The translations under genes were made by a program, and so were the position numbers. From Endomychus coccineus (taxonomy: Eukaryota > Arthropoda > Insecta > Coleoptera > Endomychidae), in the NCBI GenBank assembly GCA_958510875.1, contig OY294070.1, positions 116,850,703 to 116,914,702 on the forward strand: a stretch of 64,000 bases of DNA, read 5' to 3'. Position 1 is the stretch's first letter. Each line of letters opens with the position of its first letter. The notes under the pieces were generated by a model that ran no database searches, was not told the DNA's origin, and was given only the letters and a program-made list of their open reading frames with translations. Positions 45,110 to 57,010 of the stretch are shown here, in pieces.

Positions 45110-45600
45110 GTCCTATGAGTGGGTGCTGTTAGTGGTGATATCTAGCATGGATATTGAGAACTTCCTAGGAATAGTTGTCTCTGACATCATCGTATCGGTA
45201 ATTGTGAAATCCGCTTGTGAACGACAGCTTGTGTTTCGGCTACATTGTGTTAAATTATCAGGTCCCCATTTGAAAGTCTTGTCTGATCTTCATTTATTGC
45301 TTCGACTGACTTCTTTTGATGATATAAGGGCTCTAGAGGAGGAAGCAGTATGAAGTGCAAAGCTGGTGAACGGAGCTGGAGCTCGCGCAGAGGGTTTATA
45401 TGGAGCAAAAACAAAGTTGGTGCCAAGATAGGTCCGTGTGGAACATCGACTTTGATAGCCATTGTATCGATAGTAAAATAGTAAAGTTGGGGTGGCGAAA
45501 CATATGATGGAAACTTACCAAGATTAGCCCTGCTACCAGATTCGGTCAAATGCTTTTCTTCTCCAAGAGAAAGGCGTTGTTCGAATTTATTAAATGGAGA
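45110..45600 (-). pseudogene. LINE fragment, RT motif B region
   Basis: The minus-strand frame contains DTMAIKVDVPHGPILAPTLFLLHINPL, a decayed form of the RT block VPQGS-LxPxLFxLxINDL, and PPLEPLYHQKKSVEAINEDQTRLSNG. Further down (about 45200-45110) DNA matches 52340-52430 at 'ctgatgatgtca', 'acaactattcct' and 'atatccatgct'. Same LINE family as the copies at 27.4 and 51.9 kb. Confidence 0.75.
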
Positions 45601-45689
45601 TTCTCACTCACAATCATTCAACTCCATTTTGGATTATCTAACATTCTTCCTACATGATTTTCACAATGCTATCTCGACTACCTACTCAT

Positions 45690-46162
45690 CTCCAATAACT
45701 TAAAATACAAACTTAGACATTCAAACTCTATCTTCCTGAACTGTATTGCTTACCTAAGATCAATAAGTCAGGTAATTCCATGAGACCAATCATTTCAGAA
45801 ATTAGTTGTCCCATGTATAACATGGCAGAATGGTTAGTGAAGGAATTTGCAACTTCCAAGCCGCACCAAGTTTGTTTGTGAAAAATTATTTCGAACTTAT
45901 TGCAAAACTGAAAGATGTCAAACTTGAACCTGGTAATACTCTCGTTTCATTGATGTTGTTTCACTACTTACAAATACTTCAATCTTTGAGTCGATAGACA
46001 TTCTGAAGAAATGACTTCAAATATCAATATCTCCGATAGAAACTGCATAGGATACATATATCTTTATGTATGATGGAGCGAAATTATTTCACTTTTTACA
46101 AAAATTATTATGAACAAACAAGCGGATGAGCAATGGGCAATCCACTCTCTCCTTTATATATA
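45690..46162 (+). pseudogene. PLE reverse transcriptase, 5' half (interrupted by element B)
   Basis: Plus-strand codons give LYCLPKINKSGNSMRPIIS (45741-45797), the PLE RT entry motif usually read YGLPKIHK...LRPIVS. Then come NMAEWLVKEF, KNYFELIAKLKDVKLEPGN and LVS-(shift)-DVVSLLTNTSIFES, the motif A region where one missing base shifts the frame. Last is YYEQTSG-stop-AMGNPLSPLY at 46105-46155, the motif B region. Element B begins right after, behind a TA. None of this is open long enough to show as a frame. Confidence 0.8.
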
Positions 46163-47126
46163 CCGGGATATCAAAAATTATCTTGGTCAAGGGTGGTTGT
46201 GGAATCTAAAACGTGTGTCTTACTCTACGTTTGAAATAATTATGTCACTGTCACACTGACATCATCAATAACCTAAAAATTTCATACCTATTTATTTCAG
46301 TTGTAAAACAATAATGAACTACACATTATGAAATAATTATGTGAACTTTGAACCCTTTCAGAGGTCGTGATAGCCACAATCGTCAAAAACGGTTTTGAAA
46401 TAGTCAATTTTCCGTAAATCGAATGACGTTCACGTGAGAAGCCCTTAGCACGCCAGTTAGAGAAGTGCAAACTGGTTGTACCTAATACGGCTTTACGACG
46501 ACTTTTCGCGTGCCGTTTTCGCTCCATGTAGTTAGATGTAGTATCGGACCGTGCCCGACGGCCCTTCTTTTTTCGATACATGTCCAATAAATAGGAAAAT
46601 TTATTTAAAACAGTTTGAGCTATTCTCAGATCTCAGCTACGCGCGTCTAACGTGCGACGTAACAAAGGGAATTATCTCGCAAATAAAATATACATGAAGC
46701 GGGTAAAATCTAGCGGCCCATAGCCAAAAACACTTTATTACAACTGGCGCTGGTCGCACGGGGCAAGAAATTGCCCCAAATTAACAAGACCGAGGTAAAA
46801 TGTATAAACTCCAACTTACGAGCAGCGAGCTCCTCGAGGCATATGTCAAAATGATTTCGTTCGTAGCTAATTACATAGGACGTCTGGCGTTCATGCAATT
46901 ATGTTTTTAGATAATTCGAACCTTCTTATTTCGATAGGCGACGTGAAAATCCCGGAGTCCAAAGCGCTAAAGACTTCTGTGTGTTACAATATTCGTATAA
47001 AATTGCGAAATTTCGCACTTTTAGAAGCTTCAAATTAATTATGACATAATTATTTCAAACGTAAAGTAAGACATACGTTTTAGATTCCACAAACACCCTT
47101 GACCAAGACAATTTTTGATGTCCCGG
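46163..47126 (-). mobile_element. Element B copy 2, inserted in a PLE
   Basis: Same ends as copy 1 (CCGGGATATCAAAAATTATC and inverted GATGTCCCGG) with TA on both sides; orientation is opposite to copy 1. The core (about 46400-47050, minus strand) matches element A. The flanks are both PLE reverse transcriptase, motif B on the left and RYGDDIF on the right. The piece of RT between those motifs (several tens of residues in related elements) is missing, so a deletion also occurred. Confidence 0.85.
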
Positions 47127-48060
47127 TATACATATAGTATAGATATGGTGACGACATTTTCGCGATTACAAATGAATATTTTGATTTACTTGGCTTATTG
47201 AACACGCTTAACAGACAAGTTGATTCACTGAGATTCACTGTCGAAATAGAAACAGATAATCAGCTTCCTTTTCTTGATATTAACGTTATTGGATTTCGAC
47301 ATAGACAGAAAATCCACTCAAACAAATAGGTATACCCTGGCGGATTCAGCTACACCATTTGGATATAAAACAACTCCGTTTAATAGTCTAGTTCATGGAT
47401 TATTGAACGTCCCTTTGAACCAAAAAAAATATAACGACAAAGCTGAGAAACTTCAGCAAATTTGGATAATGGTTACCACAAATCTTTGATCAATGATTTT
47501 ATTTCGAAACCAAAAACAAAATTGGAACGTAGCCAACTAATCAAATTAGAGCCATTACCTTCAAATACTGCAAGATTTCAAAAGATTCAATTACCATTCT
47601 ACAGTAATTAATAAATTCCATGGTTTATCTTCTAAATTTGCAATACAACCAGTTTATAGATGTAAGAACAACCTAAAACACCGTTTAGGCAACACCTTTG
47701 ATAAAGTTTCCGATTTCGACAAATCCGGGATTTACAAAATCAATTATAAGTCGTGTACAAAATGCTATGTAGGTCAAACTAGAAAGAACATCTTAACTCG
47801 TAATAAAGAACATTTTGCCCATATGAAGGAAAATAATGTTGGAAAATCAGCGGTATATTTTGAATACAAAGACAAATATCTAGGAATTTAGAAGGATTGG
47901 AAATGTATGAACAAAAAGGCGATTTATCAAATTCCGATTTACCTTCAGCTGAGGGTAACCCATTGTTTACATTATTATCCCCAAATAGTATTTAAACAGG
48001 CACATTTTGATTCATAATTCAGTTTACTGTGATGATGGCTACTTGGTGTTCGAAAGGTCC
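47127..48060 (+). pseudogene. PLE, RT catalytic motif and GIY-YIG endonuclease (right half)
   Basis: Continues the interrupted PLE: RYGDDIFAITNEYFDLL (47141, the Y-x-DD catalytic box), LPFLDINV, the TPFNSLVHGLLNVPLNQKKYND linker (in the 47274 frame), then SGIYKINYKSCTKCYVGQTRKN (GIY at 47727, YVG at 47766) and MKENNVGKSAV. The C-terminus NLEGLE and SPNSI ends at about 47990. The fragment at 19.4 kb is a second copy of this 3' end. Multiple frameshifts. Confidence 0.82.
48027..48060 (+). ncRNA. Hammerhead-like motif after PLE stop (weak)
   Basis: ACTGTGATGATGGC, a loop, then TTCGAAAGG. It has an extra TG in the CUGAUGA box and a poor stem II. Listed because it sits where the other PLE copies carry the motif. 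Confidence 0.25.
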
Positions 48061-49099
48061 TCAGTACTTTGATAGTATCTTTAGTGGATAAAGGTGATTG
48101 TTATCTTATCTTTGTGTTATAATATATACACAGTGTGAACTCTTTTATAGTTTACCTATTTAAATATTATTTTAAATAATTTTTGCGGAGATATCTGTCC
48201 ATCGCTTCAAAAAAAGGAATATTTGGCCAACAAAACTTATTTTTTTAAGCAAATATTTTTGCTCTACGAATCCCTCATTTACAATTTTAGTGTATTTGAC
48301 CTTGAAAAATGCAAATATTTTCCACTGCGACACATTTTTCTATTTATGCACACCCTCATACCCATATGTCACCAGCCGCCACTGTGTACTCTCAACTTTT
48401 TCGCCATAATTTCAATAAACATTCGCATAGCTGCACGCGTAATGCGTACCTAAAGGATAACCAAAACAGGATTAGACGAAACGGTCAACATCGAGCGGTA
48501 ATGATCCCAAACTGATTCAGGTTTAATTAGAAAACAACTCGAGAGCGTGAGTGAGTGAACCGGAAGTAAAGAATGCTGAATAGGAGGAAGTTAGATGTGA
48601 TGCGAGGGAAAATGAACCGAGTTGCACGTATTTACGCGGAAAGAAGAGAACACGTTACATTTAACTTCGCATCCCTCGCTCCACCTCCCGTCGCGCAGAT
48701 ACTTTGCAAATTATCTACCAACAATTATTTACTAGTAGTGATTGTCGAAGTTTTCCACCTCGCCTCCCGCCGTCAATTTATAAGATACGCATAAATCGAT
48801 TCGTTCTATTTTAGAATTAAAATTCTTCAGGCATGGCGGCAGTATGCGGTTTAGGTCTTTCCGTAGGTGCTGTACGTTCTTTTCAACAATCAGGAATTCC
48901 AAGTTTATCATCGGTCGAATGTTATTTATATACGCTCCGTAGCAAAAACTGTTTTGATTTCCACAACAGTGTCTTTTACTTATGAGCTTGTGATGATGGT
49001 ATATCATCAACATTTGTCTATTGACTCTATCGATTCCATGTAGTCCCGAATTGAATATTTCCTAAAATTCTCAATAATTTGTAAACTACCAGGTACTAA
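48061..49099. other. No supported feature
   Basis: A 73-codon plus frame (48573-48794) and a 93-codon minus frame (48732-49013) overlap in a GC-richer patch. Neither has a recognisable motif. Confidence 0.3.
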
Positions 49100-50850
49100 A
49101 CTGATTATGGTTGATGGAAGACAGATTGGTCAACACAAGACCATAAATCAATCAGTTCTCAATCCGGATATTGTTTTTGATAAATTAAGTTCTTTAAAAA
49201 CTATTTTTAATTCTGGCCCTGATGGGATACCCTCTTATTTTCTTAAAATGTGTAGTCCTTTAGCACTACCGTTATCTATATTGTTTAATCATTCCATTTC
49301 TAATGGGATTTATCCAAATCTGTGGAAGAAAGCATTTGTAATTCCAATTCACAAGTCTAACAACAAATCGGAAATTGAGAACTATAGGCCCTTTTCAATT
49401 TTGTGTGAAATCAGTAAGGTTATGGAATCCATTATCACTGCAAATCTTTTTCAAACATTCAAAAACACAATATCTGTTGCTCAACATGGATTTTTTACTG
49501 GTCGCTCTATTGAAACAAATTTATTGTTGTTTCAAAATTACATATCCAATAACATTGAAATGGGTTATCAATTAGATGTTATATATTCTGATTTTCGCAA
49601 AGCCTTCGACAAAGTTGATCATAATTTATTAATTCAAAATCTTCAGTGCCTGGCTGTCTCGGGTAATCTGCTTGATTGGTAAAGATCTTATCTACAAAAT
49701 AGAACACAAACTGTCAAAATTAATAACTGCCTGTCTAATAGCATAGCTGTAACTTCTGGTGTTCCACAAGGGAGCCACTTGGGACCTATTTTGTTCACAT
49801 TATTCATAAATGACTTAACTAACTCTATCGAATGTAGTATACCATCTATGTTTGCTGATGATTTAAAACTTTATTCCAGAGTGAAAGATGTTCATGACTG
49901 TATCAGTATTCAAAATGACTTGTACTCGCTTGCTTAAAAAATAATATGTTTCTTAATATTGCAAAGTGCAAAGTCATTACCTTCTCTAGAAAAACTTCTT
50001 ATGTAGTGTATAATTATTCAATTGATGGTATCATTCTAGAGAGAGTTACTTTTATAAGAGATCTTGGTATTATTTTTGATAAAAGCCTTAGATTTCATTT
50101 ACATATTGAGTACATCCTAAAACGAGCATTTCGACTTTGTGGATTTATAAAAAGACAAACTCAAGACTTTACAAATATTAATGCAGTCATCACGTTATTA
50201 CATTATTATTACAATTCCTTAATTAGATCTATTCTTGAGTATGGATGTATAATCTGGAATCCGAACTACAAAATTTACATCGATCGATTAGAAAAAGTGC
50301 AGAAAAAGGTTGTAAACTATATTTTATTTAAACGTAAGATTGACAGGAAATTGTATAGTTATGAAAGTCGTTTGCAGATTTTGGGTATTTCTCCATTACA
50401 GGAACGTCGAAGACACTTTGAAATTAAATTTGCCTATAATGTTTTTAATAACATTGTTGACAGTCCGTCTATTTTAAGTCTATTTATTGTTAGAGTTCCA
50501 AGTTATAACACCCGTACTCAAGCATTGTTATACATTGAGACCCATCGCACCAGGTATGGTTCGCACACCACTGTCAACAATATTTGTGGATCAGTTAATG
50601 AATTTTGTGTTAACTTCGATATGTCCTATCGACAACCAAAATCTAAACTTCGCCACTCTAGTCTACTTAATAGTTAATTGATTTTGTTATATATATATAT
50701 ATTTTTTATATTAGTTATTTAAAGAACATTTTTTACTTTGTTTTTTTTTATTATTATTGTAAGTTCACTTAAATGCATTATATCATTTGGGATTTATCCT
50801 GTGTATATGTAAATTGAAAAAAAAATTGAAATAAATAAATAAAATTAATG
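49100..50850 (+). pseudogene. 5'-truncated Jockey-like LINE with nearly complete RT domain
   Basis: Best-preserved LINE in the window. Frame 49107-49682 holds SGPDGIPSYFLK, FVIPIHKSNNKSEIENYRPFSIL, QHGFFTGRSIETNLL and DVIYSDFRKAFDKVDHNLL (motif A). A TAA at 49680 replaces a likely TTA Leu codon. The same frame then gives VTSGVPQGSHLGPILFTLFINDL (motif B) and SMFADDLKLY (catalytic). A small deletion near 49937 shifts to the frame 49946-50677, which has LNIAKCKVITFSR, IRDLGIIFDKSLRF, LIRSILEYGCIIWNP and a C-terminus. The 3' tail ends AAATAAATAAATAAAA-like near 50850. Only two disabling changes in the RT half suggest a fairly recent insertion. The endonuclease is missing through 5' truncation. 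Confidence 0.92.
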
Positions 50851-50999
50851 TCTCAAGCATCCAGCATCAATGTTTAGAAATCGAAATATTTACCATCTTC
50901 ACATATGAATTCTATAATAAAGATTCTTGACCCACGTATGAATTATATATAAATTCTCGGGAAATAGGTCACATCAAGCCATATGCTTTATATTTTCGT

Positions 51000-51730
51000 C
51001 TTTACGTACGTTTCGGTCTCACGACCATCATGAGAAGACTTATTATTTCAATAACCCGATTACTTAAAACTAATTGTATTAACACAAAGCGTCCTTATCG
51101 CACAACTTTCATTCAAAATGCCAACGTCGCCGAAACGAACAGAAACACGAAAACGAAATTGTGAAACACAACAATATTATGAGTATTATATATCAAGAAT
51201 CCACTGCTAAGTAGATCTCTCAAAAAATACCACATTATGTCATCAAGGTCTAAGAACGACTAACAAACGAGATGAGTTCAAGTATTCACTTTCGAACCAA
51301 ATGTCATGATTTATTAGGTAATAAAAGAAGGTATGGCCTCTTGAATATACTTTTGTCATTCTACCTAAATATACTTTCAACATTTAGGATGCATGTAGGA
51401 ATATGCAAGAATATTAATTAATTAAGTTTGTATAAATATGACTCAGGGTCTGCAGATCACTTTTATGATTTACAGATTTGGAGTCTCGTTTTATCTCCAG
51501 AATATATGTTTTATAATAATTGGTTTCCTTAGTTAAAATATTAACATTCTTGTAATCGAATTGATGGTTATAATCAAAGCAATGTTCAGCAAGGGCGGTG
51601 GAGTTTTCTAAGTTTTTATTTCTTGTGCTATACTTATGGCCATACATTCTTCTTTGCAAATATTGTTTAGATTGTTCAGATTCTATTGTTCTACTGATTA
51701 TATTGTTCATTGAGTACAATTATTTGACTC
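51000..51730 (-). pseudogene. PLE C-terminal GIY-YIG fragment and 3' tail
   Basis: The minus-strand frame 51719-51414 reads SKQYLQRRMYGHKYSTRNKN, NSTALAEHCFDYNHQFDYKNVNIL, YILEIK, SVNHKSDLQTLSHIYTNLI. This is the PLE endonuclease C-terminus: the R of the third motif, the ALAEH histidine and the catalytic Glu-containing helix. The GIY and YIG halves are missing upstream. Its tail carries a hammerhead-like motif near 51020. Confidence 0.8.
51003..51037 (-). ncRNA. Hammerhead-ribozyme-like motif in PLE tail
   Basis: Minus strand: CTCATGA, T, GGTC-GTGA-GACC (a perfect 4-bp stem II), GAAAC, GTACGTAAAGAC. Differs from CUGAUGA at one base of the core. Confidence 0.45.
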
Positions 51731-51879
51731 TATTTTCACGTGGTACCTTCCAGACGAGGTAATATTTCTGGAAATAAGAGAAATCTCATTTGGTTTCCTA
51801 AAAACTTTCGTCAGCAGAGATCAACAAGAGACCTGCTTGCCTATGTAACACATTTATAGCATACATCTATTGGAAAATA

Positions 51880-52560
51880 TGTCTAGCACGAAGGCCTTCT
51901 TGGGAAACTTCCGTCGCCTCAACTTTGTCGCTTACTATCGACTTTTTCTCCTCCGATACAATGGCTATTAAAGCTGGTGTTCCAAAGGAATCTGTCTTGA
52001 CACTAACTTTGTTTGTGCTCCAAATCATATATGATATGTCCTGTCTTCAGCTTTGGAGATGATGGTACACTGCATACCACTATTTCATTTAAAGCCCTAT
52101 ATCATTCAATGGAGTCAGAAAGCGACAGATAGGCGGATTGAACGAACTAGAGCTAGTCACCCCTTCATTGTCAAGCTCGAGACCTGCCGAATTTCTTCCT
52201 ACCATTTTTCTATCGAATGGCGAACTTGTGGAATTCTTTGCCTTGTGAGGTCTTTTCCTATGCCTATAACGTCCAAACCTTCAAGAAAAATTCGAATGCA
52301 ACCGAAAATCATGTTTGCATCTTCTCTTGAAAGGCGAATCTCACAATCCCTGATATGATGATGTCAGGTACAACTATTCCTATAAGGTCTTCCATATCCA
52401 TGCTCGGGATCACCACCAAACGCACCCTCTCATGGGACGATCATGTTAGGTCCATTGCGAAAACCGTTTCACGAAAACTTTGTTCTCTATTCCGAACCTG
52501 GAGCTACTTTACATCCCAGCATTTTCACAACACCACATATAAAATAAACTAACCTTGAGT
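51880..52560 (+). pseudogene. LINE fragment, RT motif B to post-RT
   Basis: Readable pieces: DTMAIKAGVPKESVLTLTLFVLQI (decayed VPQGS block) at about 51960, GDDGTLHTTISFKALYHSMESESDRRIER, PSRKIRMQPKIMFASSLERR, then frame 52355 with SISMLGITTKRTLSWDDHVRSIAKTVSRKL and FTSQHFHNTTYK. Same family as 45.1 and 27.4 kb. The 3' end is not seen. Confidence 0.75.
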
Positions 52561-52689
52561 CACTAACGTCCCCCACCTTCCAATCTGTCGCTTTCGGACA
52601 CTGCAGGTTCAAAAAAACTACCAACACCCGTAGGAACAGTTAACTAATATGTTGCGAATGATTGGAAACAGCTTTAGTTTATTTGAATT
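52561..52689. other. No supported feature
   Basis: Short spacer after the LINE fragment. Confidence 0.4.
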
Positions 52690-52960
52690 GACAACATGAC
52701 ATGTATTTTACAACACTGTTTCATAATCTTTATATTATTATAATACTATCTGTTGGCTACGCCAATACTCAATAAAAATATTTCTATTGAGTAGAAACAG
52801 CTAAAGGCGTGAAAAGACAATTATACTCATGTCATGTAAACGTTACCTTTCTTGTTGATGGGTTATGATGTGTTGTCTGTCATAGCGAAGACTGTCTGAA
52901 CTGTGATGATGATCCATTATCCTATGAATCTGTCTGTCATGTAAATTGTACATGATTATG
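52690..52960 (-). repeat. Dispersed repeat (inverted partner of 42664-42900)
   Basis: The reverse complement contains 'caatttacatgacagacag', 'atcaacaagaaaggtaacgtttacatgacat' and 'gtttctact' in the same order as the 42.7-kb copy. Confidence 0.5.
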
Positions 52961-53218
52961 TTAGCAGTCAAACGTAAAAATACATCGGATAGGGATTTAC
53001 ACCTTTGGCGTTTGAGTTTCTAAAAATCCGTTCTTAGCGGGCACCTGCGTCGTATCTTTTCTATTGCTTTGTACTTGTGTTTTCTATCATTATCTTGATG
53101 ACTTGTGGCATCATCGTCTTGGTGATACAAAAAACTTATTGATTTCGAGTTTAATCGTTCTTAGAATTGAATCGATTCATATACAGCTCATCCAAATTTA
53201 TATTTTAATATTTAATAA
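52961..53218. other. Unassigned
   Basis: Plus-strand codons near 53095-53130 read DDLWHHRLGD, reminiscent of the Copia pre-integrase W-H-R-L-G-H motif, but nothing around it supports an LTR element. Confidence 0.2.
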
Positions 53219-53533
53219 CATTTAGAACCAACTATAAAATAAATTATCATCAACGAAGAACCGTTCTCATTATTTACTATTATAGTAATGTACCACCACT
53301 ACAATTGTTTTTTTTTTCTAGTGGCACTGCAATATTGGCCATCACGTTGGGTGCGGGGAATTGCTACTAGAATTTCTTTTGAAGTAGCGGGGTATCTACA
53401 TTTTCGTGTGAAGTATCCGAATTTTTCATCTTGTCCAAATTTCCGTCGGTCACCGTGATGCACTTCTATAGTAAATAATGAGGATGGTTCTTCAATTGTT
53501 GATAAATTATTTTCTTGTTGGTTCTAAAAATGT
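53219..53533. repeat. Small inverted-repeat element (~315 bp)
   Basis: CATTTAGAACCAACTATAAA and the following 'gaagaaccgttctcattatttactata' recur inverted at 53465-53533. Between them, on the minus strand, HHGDRRKFGQDEKFGYFTRKCRYP resembles the C-terminal Cys/His segment of Gypsy-type Gag, with the leading Cys not visible. That coding suggestion is weak. Confidence 0.5.
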
Positions 53534-53899
53534 CATTGAATATTAAATATAAAATTGGATGAGATTACATATGTTACTTTTCAAATATAAAATAAGATTT
53601 TTTCTTTTTGACGTTTCGATATTTTATTTATATCTTTATTAAAAATTGTTATGTTAATAAGTGTTTCCATTTAATTTAGGGAAGAATAGATGTCTTTGAT
53701 TAATGTAATGCGTTTTTCTAAATCCAATTAAAACTGCAGAAGACATTGAATCGGTTGTGGGTGAAAGAGTAATGTATGGCTAATTATCAAATTGATTTAC
53801 TTGAAATGGATTGAATCTAGCTAATTGAATACCTAAGATACTTTTCTTTGATTTACAAATTCGAATATAACTATGATTATTTTATGAATCACTTATTCT
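53534..53899. other. No supported feature
   Basis: AT-rich spacer. Confidence 0.4.
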
Positions 53900-54330
53900 A
53901 TGGTTTACATTTCATTTCTATTACTATAATAACAATAACTAATCAAGCTTGAGATAGCTCTATGGAATGTGTATATCAAAACTGTCACTGTCATGAATGT
54001 AACACTGTCAGATAATCTTTTTAGGTTGAATTGAATGGACAACAGAAAGTGGTGATTCCAAATACATGAATTTGTATAAGTTTGAATCAGCTTATTATAA
54101 AGTTTTGAAAGATTAGAATCAATTTTATTATTACACAATTGTTTCTTTGAATTTGGATACTTACTCTAATATTAAACGTTTGTCATTATTTTTCTCAACA
54201 TTCAAAATGTTTGTATTGTTGTAGTCAAATGGATGATTTGTGTCTTTTATATGCTTACTAAGGGCATTGGAAAAATTTTTCGTATATTTAGGCCCATTCA
54301 ATCTTTTATCAAGGCTTAATTTCTTTTATA
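53900..54330 (-). pseudogene. PLE C-terminal fragment
   Basis: On the minus strand, RLNGPKYTKNFSNALSKHIKD, NHPFDYNNTNILNVEKNNDKRLILE (54300-54165) matches the PLE endonuclease C-terminus (ALAEH, NHxFDYxNxxIL, K-x-x-x-LE). After a shift, NNKIDSNLSKLYNKLI ends the protein. The N-terminal RT and the GIY half are missing. Confidence 0.7.
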
Positions 54331-54360
54331 ACCGAGGATCTTGAAACCACGGTTATAAAA
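54324..54360. repeat. Short hairpin at PLE edge
   Basis: TTTTATAACCGAGG pairs with CCACGGTTATAAAA (13 of 14) around a 9-base loop containing TTGAAA. Confidence 0.6.
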
Positions 54361-55857
54361 AAATTATAGTTATGTATATTTTTCGACAAGGTGAACTGTC
54401 AAAATCATTGGCATAAAAGACTATGTGAATCTTACTTTCATGATACCACAGAGTATTGAATTAAATATCAAAGTCATATTTTTATGTGAATATAAACCTC
54501 TGAAAGGATTGTATAACCAGGGACGTTGGTTCGAATCTCACCTTTGACTAAAGTTTAACTTTTATTCTTATTAATAATTCTATGTCGGATAATCTAACTT
54601 ATCGCCATGTTTTGCATTGTATAACGTAATTTTCTACAAATTCTAGGTTGATGATTATTTTGCCGCTATTCCAATGGACAGATGTGATGATTTCTTGAAT
54701 TCTTTCCGTAATAAATCACAATTTATATGGCTGATCCTCAGATGAATCAACGAAATGTAGCTTAAGCGTCTGACAAAATGTGTAATCCCGTTTTCTCTTT
54801 AGACTGATAAAATCTCCACTTTTCGTGCATGTAAAAAGCTTGGCCTTACATATTTAGCATATGTCCTGAAATTCAAATGTCTAGCGCATTAACCTCGCAT
54901 TAAACTTCTTACGTGTTCAAATATATACGGCTAATGATTTTATTCGTTCCCGTGGAATGTATATATTACGTGCATAAACGTATGAAGTATTTCAACATTC
55001 AATGTTTGTCCACGTCCAAAATTAGCGACGAAACTCTACTAGAACACGACAATTTTCTTCAAAACAATTCTTTAGTTAAATGCCAATTCAGATCATGAAA
55101 TGAATGAATAAAATTTATAGAAATTTCGCTGGACAAACAACAAAATAGTTATTTTTGTATTAAGTGCGTAAAATGAGTGTTTTTCAATGGCACATGAGAG
55201 TGTTAAAAAATTTTCTTGAATGTGTCATGAAAACATGAATTTTATACACGAAATACAAACAACATTTTTTGTACAACTGTGAATATGAATTTACAAAAAT
55301 ATATTAAAAATAAATACTTCCAATATAATTTCACAGCATCCAGTGGTCTTTCTGTGTCGTTACTATAGAAAATGGAATTGTTTTATGATAAATAATCAAT
55401 TAATAATTGACTCTGTTAAAAATAAATCCTTCAAAAAGTAATATTTCATGTTTATTTTGTGAATTATTTTGGCAGTGAAAAACACTCACGCATCAATAGA
55501 GATGCAGAAATGTCAAGTTTTTTTGACAGTTGTACAAAAAATATTTCGTTAGTATCGACGTTCCGGGTGATATTGATTCGGTGTTTGATAATGTTATACA
55601 ATTACCTGAGGTTGAGTTTTCAACAAAGTACATGGAGAACTTTATGTAATTAGTTGCATAACTTCAATTGAATCAATAAACTGGAATAATGACGGTTGAA
55701 TTGTAGAAAATTAGCTTCATGATATACATATTCAAGTTAATTAACTGCTGAATTTTCACGCACGAGAAACATAATTTTAACATTTGCCATTGATTATTTT
55801 AAATGATAAGGAAGAATTTTATATTTCGTACAGAAATGTTATTTATAAAATCATAGC
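54361..55857. other. No supported feature
   Basis: AT-rich; short frames without motif. Confidence 0.35.
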
Positions 55858-55902
55858 AAAGCACTTTCGACTCTCAAAGAGTCATCATCGGTGCATACCT
55901 GT
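55858..55902 (-). ncRNA. Hammerhead-ribozyme-like motif, minus strand
   Basis: Minus strand: GGTATGCAC, CGATGA, T, GACTC-TTTGA-GAGTC (perfect 5-bp stem II), GAAA, GTGCTTTGCTAT. The core departs from CUGAUGA at one base. GCAC before and GTGC after the core could also pair. Closest to a canonical core among the motifs that keep both boxes. Confidence 0.5.
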
Positions 55903-56109
55903 AAGTAAACGAAAATGTTAAAATCAATGACAGATTTTTTAAAAGATCCTTAAGAGAAATTTTAATATGTTTGTTGTATACAATGTGTTTGCACCCTTGA
56001 AAAATTTGTTCATAGATAATACGGATATCTTGTAATTACCTGACGAGAAAGTAACCTCCAAAAAATTAAAAAAAAAGTTCTCAAAATTTTTCATTAAATT
56101 TAACTTCTT

Positions 56110-56155
56110 CGTTTACAGGTATGTACTGATGATGACTCTTTGAGTAGTGTCCATT
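56110..56155 (+). ncRNA. Hammerhead-ribozyme-like motif, plus strand (GAAA lost)
   Basis: TTTACAGGTATGTA, an exact CTGATGA, T, GACTC-TTT-GAGT, then AGTGTCC in place of GAAAGTGC. It is an inverted partner of 55858-55902; the 200 bases between them carry no frame. The pair may mark two PLE ends facing each other. Confidence 0.45.
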
Positions 56156-56389
56156 GAGGGATGGGATAGATGATGATTTGGTTAGGATTATTTACAAAAT
56201 TGTGGTCAATTTGTCACCATCATTCTTGAATTGAATCTTACAACTGTTACAATACAGAGGATTATTAATATTATGGAGAATAATCTAGGACAATGACTGC
56301 AGTACCATACAACAACACTGGATCATTTAGCTGTTTTGTGTTGAGTTGTAGTTAAAATATTCGAACAAGAGAATCTTTCTGAAGAAGTG
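56156..56389. other. No supported feature
   Basis: Short spacer between the hammerhead-like motif and the RNase H relic. Confidence 0.4.
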
Positions 56390-57010
56390 TTATTAAAGGG
56401 TATTAAAGCGGCTTTTCTGTAGACTACCTCGTTGTTAGGAATCGTCGTATATTTTCCTGCATACACTGACCACGAAATCTTGAACAAACAGTATCTTCAA
56501 AAGTGTTTTGGTGGATTACCAGATTCTATTGCCATATCCACGGATGGCTCAAAAACATTTACAGGAGTAGGCTGCGCTTGGTAACTGAGTAATGGGCATA
56601 CTGGATAGTGTGAATTACCGAATGAAACCTCGATATGTACTGCAGAAGCAATATCGATACTAAAGGCACTCGAATGGGCAAAGAAAACACGAGTAACTTA
56701 ATAACAGCATCAGATTCCACTCAAATCAATAAAATGCGGAACTCTAAATTGTGATCCATATTCTAATGATATGTTTCGACTTGTATATTCGAAAGGACGT
56801 GCTGGAATCAAAGGGAATCAATTCAATTATCAAAATTGCTATTAGAGAAAATTCAAATTGCTTTTGTGATAACACAACTATTGGAGATCTTAATCACTCA
56901 TTTTTTGGCTGTCATCTTTACGAAAATAAAAGACGCACTTTCAAGAAAAAAATACAAGAGCTAGGCGACCAAAATCGTAAATCTTTTGAATTACAATTAC
57001 ATCAAAATAT
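56390..57010 (+). pseudogene. LINE tail with RNase H domain and C-terminal Cys/His segment
   Basis: IAISTDGSKTFTGVGCAW (56528) and SICTAEAISILKALEWAKKTR are the first two RNase H catalytic blocks (D in TDGSK, E in TAEA). Frame 56751-57089 then gives CFCDNTTIGDLNHSFFGCHLYENKRRTF, the C-terminal C-x-C...H...C segment of RNase H-bearing LINEs (I or R1-like). In-frame stops (a TAA after GCAW) show it is dead. The RT is missing. Confidence 0.75.

Noticed and set aside
52961..53533. LTR retrotransposon (Copia WHHRLGD-like and Gypsy Gag-like snippets)
   Set aside because: Two isolated short matches on opposite strands, no LTR pair, primer site, protease or integrase motif.
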